A stretch of 64,000 nt of DNA from Phoronis australis (Eukaryota > Phoronida > Phoronidae). Below are positions 58,145-64,000 of the stretch, piece after piece. Positions within the stretch are counted from its first letter, which is position 1. Every line of letters begins with the position of its first letter. Below the pieces are notes generated by a model. That model did not search any database and was not told the DNA's origin. It saw nothing but the letters and a program-made list of their open reading frames with translations. The stretch lies in NCBI GenBank assembly GCA_002633005.1, contig NMRA01000027.1, positions 1,545,490 to 1,609,489 of the forward strand. Reading direction: 5' to 3'. The translations under genes were made by a program, and so were the position numbers.

Positions 58145-60184
58145 ATGGCGCCAGCCATTACTTTGGCGGTTATTATGATCATAACTATTCTGTTTTACGC
58201 CAGCTGTTGTCTGGTAGAAGCGGAAAGTAATTACAAAGGCGATGACATTGTCCCACTTCCTCCAGATGTCCGTGGTAACGATTTTTTTCTCTTTGGTGTT
58301 TAGTAATTGCCAAGCCAAATGAATCCCCGCTCACAATTTTCTGATCCCTCCTCGCTGGTCCCCTACGGCTACGACTACTGCTGCCAGTACGCAGGTATCA
58401 CGCTGTGGCACGCGCTTTAGCATTGGTTGACGTAACCTCAGCAGTCATTGGTTAGCTTTAAGGTGGATTGGGAAAGATTTTTAGCCTTGTCAGGCTTGTC
58501 ATGCAAGTGGCGTGACGCCGCGTCGCAGCAACTATTTCGTTTCTGCTTGCTGTGATGAGTGTGATGTTTATAATAGCCACTTCAAGTGGCACTTGTTTAA
58601 AGCACAGGCGTCCTCTGGCAGCTTCCGATTGTCCCCAATACACTATATAATACTACAAGGTATGACACTTCGGACTAGAAATTCCACAGGTGCTTCACTT
58701 CAGCCGTCCATAGCAAACACAAAACTCAATAAATTTACACTAAACAGGGGTTCAACAAACCCTGAGGAATTGTTGTTTCTTCCAGTACCATTAATGATGT
58801 CCTGCTCTACTGAGTTCACAACAAATCTGCGGCCAAAGCACATAAATCTTCCTAAAAAGTCGCTTTAAAGCCTAATCCTAACCCAAACGAAGGGTATAAT
58901 AGAGCTAACCCTAAAATTGAATGGGGTGTAGCCCCAAGAGATCAAGATAGTCATCAGGCCCAAAACCTAAGATTGATGGTCAAACTATTTTTCTGGTGTA
59001 ATGCAGTGGTCAAATGAGGCCGCAAAGTAAGAAATAACGTTTTTTGAAACTCTGAGACAAGAAAATTGGTTAAGTTTGATAATTTTTTGGTTCAGCATAA
59101 AGAGGGGGTTTCAGAAAATATTAATATCAAGTAGCTTCAATTTTTAGTCAATTTGTAAGTTTTACAACATTCTGGTTCGTGGCAGCCATTTTGAAGAGGT
59201 ACTCGTCTATAGATCATAAGTAAAGAAGGTAGAAGTATGTAGCCAATTGCATAGTAACATGATGTGTTAGTATATATAGTCTTGCAAGATTTGCAATCTG
59301 ACCATCACGCGACATGCTTGATGACCGTCTGGTCTAGCGAGGTTCACAATCTCTGAGATCATACGAGGTCACCATGAATAATATGTAATACATACTACAA
59401 ACCTTGTGTTCTGGCTAACTTTCTCTTGAGTGATTTTATCATCTAAACAGCGCATACAGTGGATGCATGCCAGCGCTACCTGAAGGTCATCAATGCGATC
59501 TCAGATTGTGTTTTGACGACCTGTTAAAATTCCAAGTCACCATGAAGATGCCAGTTTGAGTATCGAAGTCAGACAGTAATTCCATCTAAACTAGTTTCAA
59601 TGTTTGCCCTTGTTTCCAAACTTTAAATTAAACCTCAGTTTTCCTAGCTTTACTATAACATTATGAATGTCCATTACCCGTCACAACAGGAGAGTGTTCT
59701 AACTTTGTTTGTGGTCAAGCGCTATACAGTGGCAGATCTACGATTTCAGTAAGGGGGGCTTTAGGATTTGAAAGAATCCGAGGCGCGTAGCGCCGAGGAG
59801 AAGGAAGGTCGCGAGAGGGTTTCCCTCCTCCCGTGTAAGATTTTTTGGGATTTTTAGTAGCTAATTTCGTTTTTCTGGCGATTTTTTTTTCCAGTTTTTA
59901 TTGTTTATCCTGTCCCGAGGGGGGGGTTTAAACCCCCTGAACCCCCCTGTAGATCCGCCTCTGCTATACGTCAAGCTGGATTTTTGCTCACATTCCACAC
60001 TTACTGAAGTTCATTAATTGAATTCAATGACATGGAAATAACATTTACTTTGTGTTTTGTTCCAGTATTTTGGCTTAAAAAGGGAGACATACAAAACATC
60101 ACCAGCATACCAAAGGCTAATCTAAAACTATTCTGCAGACGTGGGGATGCCAAAAAGCTTGTGAGAATTTGGCGTCATGTTGCT
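58145..60184 (+). CDS. 5' part of an unrecognised secreted or membrane protein (two exons)
   Basis: Exon 1 is 58145-58274 (ATG in a good AAAATGGCG context; donor G|GTAACG, phase 1). Exon 2 is 60066-60184 (acceptor TGTTCCAG, phase 1; donor GTGAGT, phase 0). Together they encode 83 residues with no stop, so more exons must follow; none was found up to 64000. Residues 5-25 are a hydrophobic signal peptide or membrane anchor (LAVIMIITILFYASCCLV), followed by GDDIVPLPPDVRVFWLKKG and NLKLFCRRGDAKKLVRIW. The last part has the L-x-C ... W spacing of an immunoglobulin-like strand B to C, but one motif does not identify a family. A MITE sits in the intron at 59727-59963. Confidence 0.45.
59727..59963 (+). 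mobile_element. 237-bp MITE, nearly identical to 17296-17531
   Basis: It has the same inverted ends (CAGTGGCAGATCTAC / GTAGATCCGCCTCTG) and is flanked by a clean CTATA direct repeat at 59722-59726 and 59964-59968. The clean target duplication and close match to the other copy mark it as young. Confidence 0.85.
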
Positions 60185-60639
60185 GTGAGTACATTTTATC
60201 TGCTACCAATTCTTTTGGCTCTATGAGCAGCAAATGTCACTTGTTTGTCTTGAAGGTCAGGTCAATATGTTATGCCAAAACACATGCAGGAAACTTTAAC
60301 AACTTAAGACACAATATAGTGGACTAGTGAAATTTATTTTTTCGTTCTTTATACAAATAAATATTTCATCCTTTTAAAGTGATGTACCATAGTTACCACC
60401 AGTCAATGTTAGAAACCTTTGAAAAACGAAGAAAGGCTAATTTTGGCAATATTTTTTCTGGAGTGGTATTTTCAGTTGCTCATTTTTTTCAAAAAAGAAA
60501 TGCCACTTTAGACGACCGCAATTGGTCCAGGTTTGGGTTTTCTTTTAATTTACTCATTGCTGGGCAAATTATTGCAGTTCAGGCATTGCATACCTGCCTT
60601 TGCGCAGTTTAAAAAAAAACAATGCTTTACATGAGATTG

Positions 60640-63250
60640 ATGTTGGCATTTTTATGCATCGACATATATGTTGGCGCATTATGCCGTTGTCCCTGTCCGT
60701 CCATCCCACGTCCGCTGCTTTGCCTCCAAAACCCTTTGACATACGTTCATGAAATTTCGCACTTATGGTCCTTCCATGGATGGGACGGCATGCGCGAATT
60801 TTCAGACGGATCCAGCTACCAGTGTGTTCCCTATTGGCAATTTTAGTTTTCTTATGCTTCTGTATTGTCAAAGGTCCACATTTATGTATATGTGGGTGTG
60901 TTATGCCGTCTTTCCTATCCATCCGTATGATGTCCACGGGTCTTTCTCCAAAACTCTTTTTTTTTAATGTGTGTTCATGACATTTTGGACATATGGACCT
61001 CTCATGGATGGAATAGCATGAGCGAATTTTGAGACGGATCCAACTACTGGTTTGTCCCCTAGTGGCAATTTTAGTTGTTGACAGTATTTTCAAAGGTCCT
61101 GAAATGATTTGCGTTTTCGAATGGATCCAAGGTGGTTTAAGCCAGCTAGTGGCTATTTCTATGTGCTCACATATTAATATGTGGGCGCATATTGCCGTCA
61201 TCTCTGTCTGGCATCCACAGCTGTATCTCCTAAACCCCTCACAAGATCTTGATGAGATGTGGCAGATGTGTTCCTGTGAAGCTAACAATAGGTGACGCCA
61301 AATTCCAGACAGATCCAACTACCGGTGTGCCCCTGGTGGCAATTATAATTTTTTACATTTGCCTCTGTATCTTCAAAAGTCCTCAATGGATTTTTGTAAA
61401 ATTTGGCATATAGGCATCTATTAATGCCATCCTCCTGTTTTCGGATGAATTTGAGGTATTTTGTACTACCTAGTGGCCATTTTTATTGTTTTTGAGTCTG
61501 TTTTTAGTGTCTGCCCAAATCACTCTAGGAGGATTGGGAAAATTGGAATGTTCATAATGTGAACAGGACAGTTGACAATGATTTTTCAATGACTTCGACT
61601 ACTGTGATGCTTCCTAGTGACAGTTTTGTTTTGCGCCCATAGCCGTATCTCCTAAATTTAGCAAGTAGAAGTTGGCACTGGATGACAATGACTTTCCGAC
61701 GGATCCAACAAACACTGTGCCCCCTAGTGTTAATTTCATTTTTTCGCTTTTCTCTATTTTTCTGAAGTTCCTTGATGGATTTTTATGAACTTTAATAAAT
61801 AGCTTCCTATTAAGAAAACAATGACATTTCCCCCTTTTTCGGATTGATTTGACATATATTGTGCCACCAAGTGGCCATTTTTACTGTTTTCTAGTCTGTT
61901 TTTGGCATCTGCTCATCTATCAACCAAATCACTCTAAGGATGAAAATTGGTGTTGATGTTTCTTCTGTGAAGAGAATGGCTGATGGTGACCACTCAAACT
62001 ACCGTTACGCCTCCTAGGTGCAGTGTTTTGCATCTGTAGTTGTACCTCTCAAACCCTCTGCAGGAACTTTATTAAATTCATGAAGTTAACAATTAGAACA
62101 ACAATGACATTTGGATGAAACCAACCGCTTTGACCCTTAGTGGCATTTTTTTCGTTGCCCTCTGTATCTTTGAAACACGTCGGCAGATTTTTATGGAACT
62201 TAATATGTAGGTTTCTATTAAGAAGATGACTATACCTTCCTTTTCATTTTCAGGAGGATTTAATCTATTCTGTGCCACTTTGTAGCCATTTTAACAATTT
62301 TTAGTACATTTTTTACATCACCTTCTCTACCCACTAAACCACGTGAAGGATCATTACTGAAATTTGGAGATGTGTTCGTGATGAGAAGGCTGAGTCTAAC
62401 AGTGAATTTTGAACAAGTTCAACTACTCTGCTCTCCCCCCCAGTGGCAATTTTATTTTTTTGTGTCCATGGCTGTATCTTCTTGCCCTTTGCAAGATCTT
62501 TCTGAAATTTATCAGATGTGTTCCTGTGGAGATGGCAACTGATGTTGGTCAGTTTCAGACCTGTCAAACTACAGATGTGCTCCCTTGTGGCAGTTTTATT
62601 TTTTACCTTTTAAGTTTGTCTCTGCAACTTTAGAGTTCCTTGGTGCTTTTTCGTGAAATTTGACTAACAAATTTCTATTATGAAGACTTCAGCACCTTTC
62701 CTTTTTGTGATGGATTTGTCGTTTTCTGTACCAATTAGATGGCAGAGGATCATTATGACATTTGGTAGATGTGTTTCTTCTGACAAGAGCGTGATTGACG
62801 TGGGTTTTCTAGTGGATCCAACTACTGTGTTGCCCCCTAATGATATTTTTTTTTCATCTACGGGTGTATCTCCTAAGCCCCTTGCAAAATGTTTTTTGAA
62901 ATTTTGCAATTTTTTGTATTCCTACTAATTGACTGCAGAGGGACGGATTCAACTACTGCTGTGGTTCCTAATAACATTTTTTTATGTTTGTGATTCGACT
63001 ACTGCTGTGGTTTCTAATAACATTTATGTTTGCCTATATATATCTTTGGGGTTCTTTGGTATATTTTCATGTAACTTGACAAATAGCTTTCGGAGACAAC
63101 ACCTTCCCGTTTTTTGGATGGGTTCAATGTATTCTGTGCTATCAAATGGTCATTTTTTATGGTACAAATTAACACCCCTAGAAGCAACACTGTTTGCGAT
63201 GATTCACATGAAATTTTGCACTGTCACCTATCTTAATGTTCTGTGACTGT
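60640..63250. repeat. Degenerate tandem-repeat field (about 13 units)
   Basis: A consensus like 'tccaactactgtgtgccccctagtggcaatttta', then a T-rich part, 'gtatctcctaaaccc', 'catgaaatttggcacatatg' and 'gaagatga', recurs at irregular spacing. Examples of the 'cctagtggcaatt' part are near 60830, 61058, 61332, 61480, 61610, 61720, 61868, 62135, 62440 and 62590. One spacing is 228 bases (60836 to 61064). A 249-codon minus-strand open frame (60569-61318) spans the least decayed units and repeats WIRLKIR; I read it as a by-product of the repeat, not a gene. Confidence 0.65.
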
Positions 63251-64000
63251 GGATTTTCTGTGTCTGATTTTTCTCTGCCATTTGGACATCAAAGATATCA
63301 GCAGTGATAATGCAAAGACTTATGATATTTAAGAAGGACAATTAATGGCTCATTACTCTGTTGTCTGAAGGTAAATCTCAAATCTGAGACATGTTTCCTG
63401 CACATTGACAGTAGGAATATGTTGCTCAGACACTAAGTTGCCTGCAGTTTAAGTATTGTTGAACTTAAGTACTAGTCCACGAGAGCACCAACCATGAGCG
63501 GCAAGGTGGGGGTCAGCCGATTTTCACCAAATTTGGCACATATGTAGTCCTATGGGATCTATAAACAGCGGTAAAATATTTCCTCAAAATATTGCGTTTT
63601 TCTAAAGTGATAGGTTCAAACACATTTTACGGCTTCGCAGCCATGTTTTCACGGTATAAAAACTGTCCAGTTTTAACTGTTCATATTTTTCCTTGAATGA
63701 AAGCTATTGATTTAGTATTCACTTGGCATTGTTTAGTGGAGCCTATAGATTGTTACGCAGATGTCTTTTGAAACACGATTCCGATTTACCACCCTCATTT
63801 AGTAGTTTTACTACACTGCCCCCCGTTATGCCATTTTGAGGTTGTGTTCAGTACACTGCTGTACCAAATCTGCCCCCACTGTTATGAGAATGAAACTTAG
63901 CCAAAATGTTGACAAAACATGTTACTTTCATTGCATAAAATAAAAACTTTGTCAGCCAGTTTATTAGTTATACATTTTGGCACCTCAAATGTACTAAAAT
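63251..64000. other. Right-edge sequence, repeat-like, no gene
   Basis: 63510-63550 ('ttttcaccaaatttggcacatatg') resembles part of the tandem unit of the preceding field. No exon was recognised that would continue the gene starting at 58145. Confidence 0.35.

Noticed and set aside
60569-61318. 249-codon minus-strand open frame as a protein-coding gene
   Set aside because: It lies within the degenerate tandem field, consists of repeat units, and has no recognised domain or splice structure.
1-64000. CRISPR arrays, bacterial operons or phage
   Set aside because: The window is spliced eukaryotic DNA; the tandem repeats seen lack regular spacers.

Overview
This is animal nuclear DNA with spliced genes, long introns and many DNA-transposon remnants. 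The gene set (a MyD88 adaptor, a glycoside hydrolase 16 beta-glucan protein, a testis-specific serine kinase and an EcKinase-like kinase) and the many small inverted-repeat elements suggest a marine invertebrate. A non-vertebrate deuterostome such as an amphioxus, hemichordate or echinoderm is likely, but the sequence alone does not fix the species. One 403-base gap (33568-33970) and two single Ns (51645, 54195) show that it is a draft assembly. All exon structures below were assembled by eye from reading frame, GT/AG signals and phase agreement. No transcript evidence was available.

Layout. 1-7100: transposon remnants, a broken C2H2 zinc-finger gene and a candidate two-exon small basic protein on the minus strand (4650-5039). 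7109-9697 (+): a two-exon EcKinase/CHK-like kinase. 10973-15289 (+): a five-exon TSSK-type kinase with a perfect RFX X-box 33 bases before its start codon. 18059-32491 (+): a nine-exon GH16 beta-1,3-glucanase / GNBP-type protein with signal peptide, intact catalytic residues and a GPI-like hydrophobic tail; its 8.1 kb first intron is filled with nested transposons. 36449-49553 (-): a six-exon MyD88 gene (422 residues), tail to tail with the GH16 gene, with a GC-AG first intron, two small in-frame exons between the death and TIR domains and a 140-residue C-terminal extension ending in a basic/aromatic motif. 49560-58140: repeats, including large hairpins and inverted copies of elements seen at the left edge. 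58145-60184 (+): the first two exons of an unrecognised secreted or membrane protein that runs off the readable part. 60640-63250: an old, degenerate tandem-repeat field.

How the genes relate. The GH16 protein (surface beta-glucan binding or cleavage) and MyD88 (cytosolic Toll/IL-1 receptor adaptor) could belong to the same microbial-sensing function, but adjacency alone does not prove it. The TSSK gene with its X-box fits a ciliated or sperm expression programme. The most interesting reading is the MyD88 gene. Its domain linker is built from phase 1-1 exons that could be skipped in frame, as in the mammalian short MyD88 form, and its C-terminus may let it bind membranes without a separate sorting adaptor.
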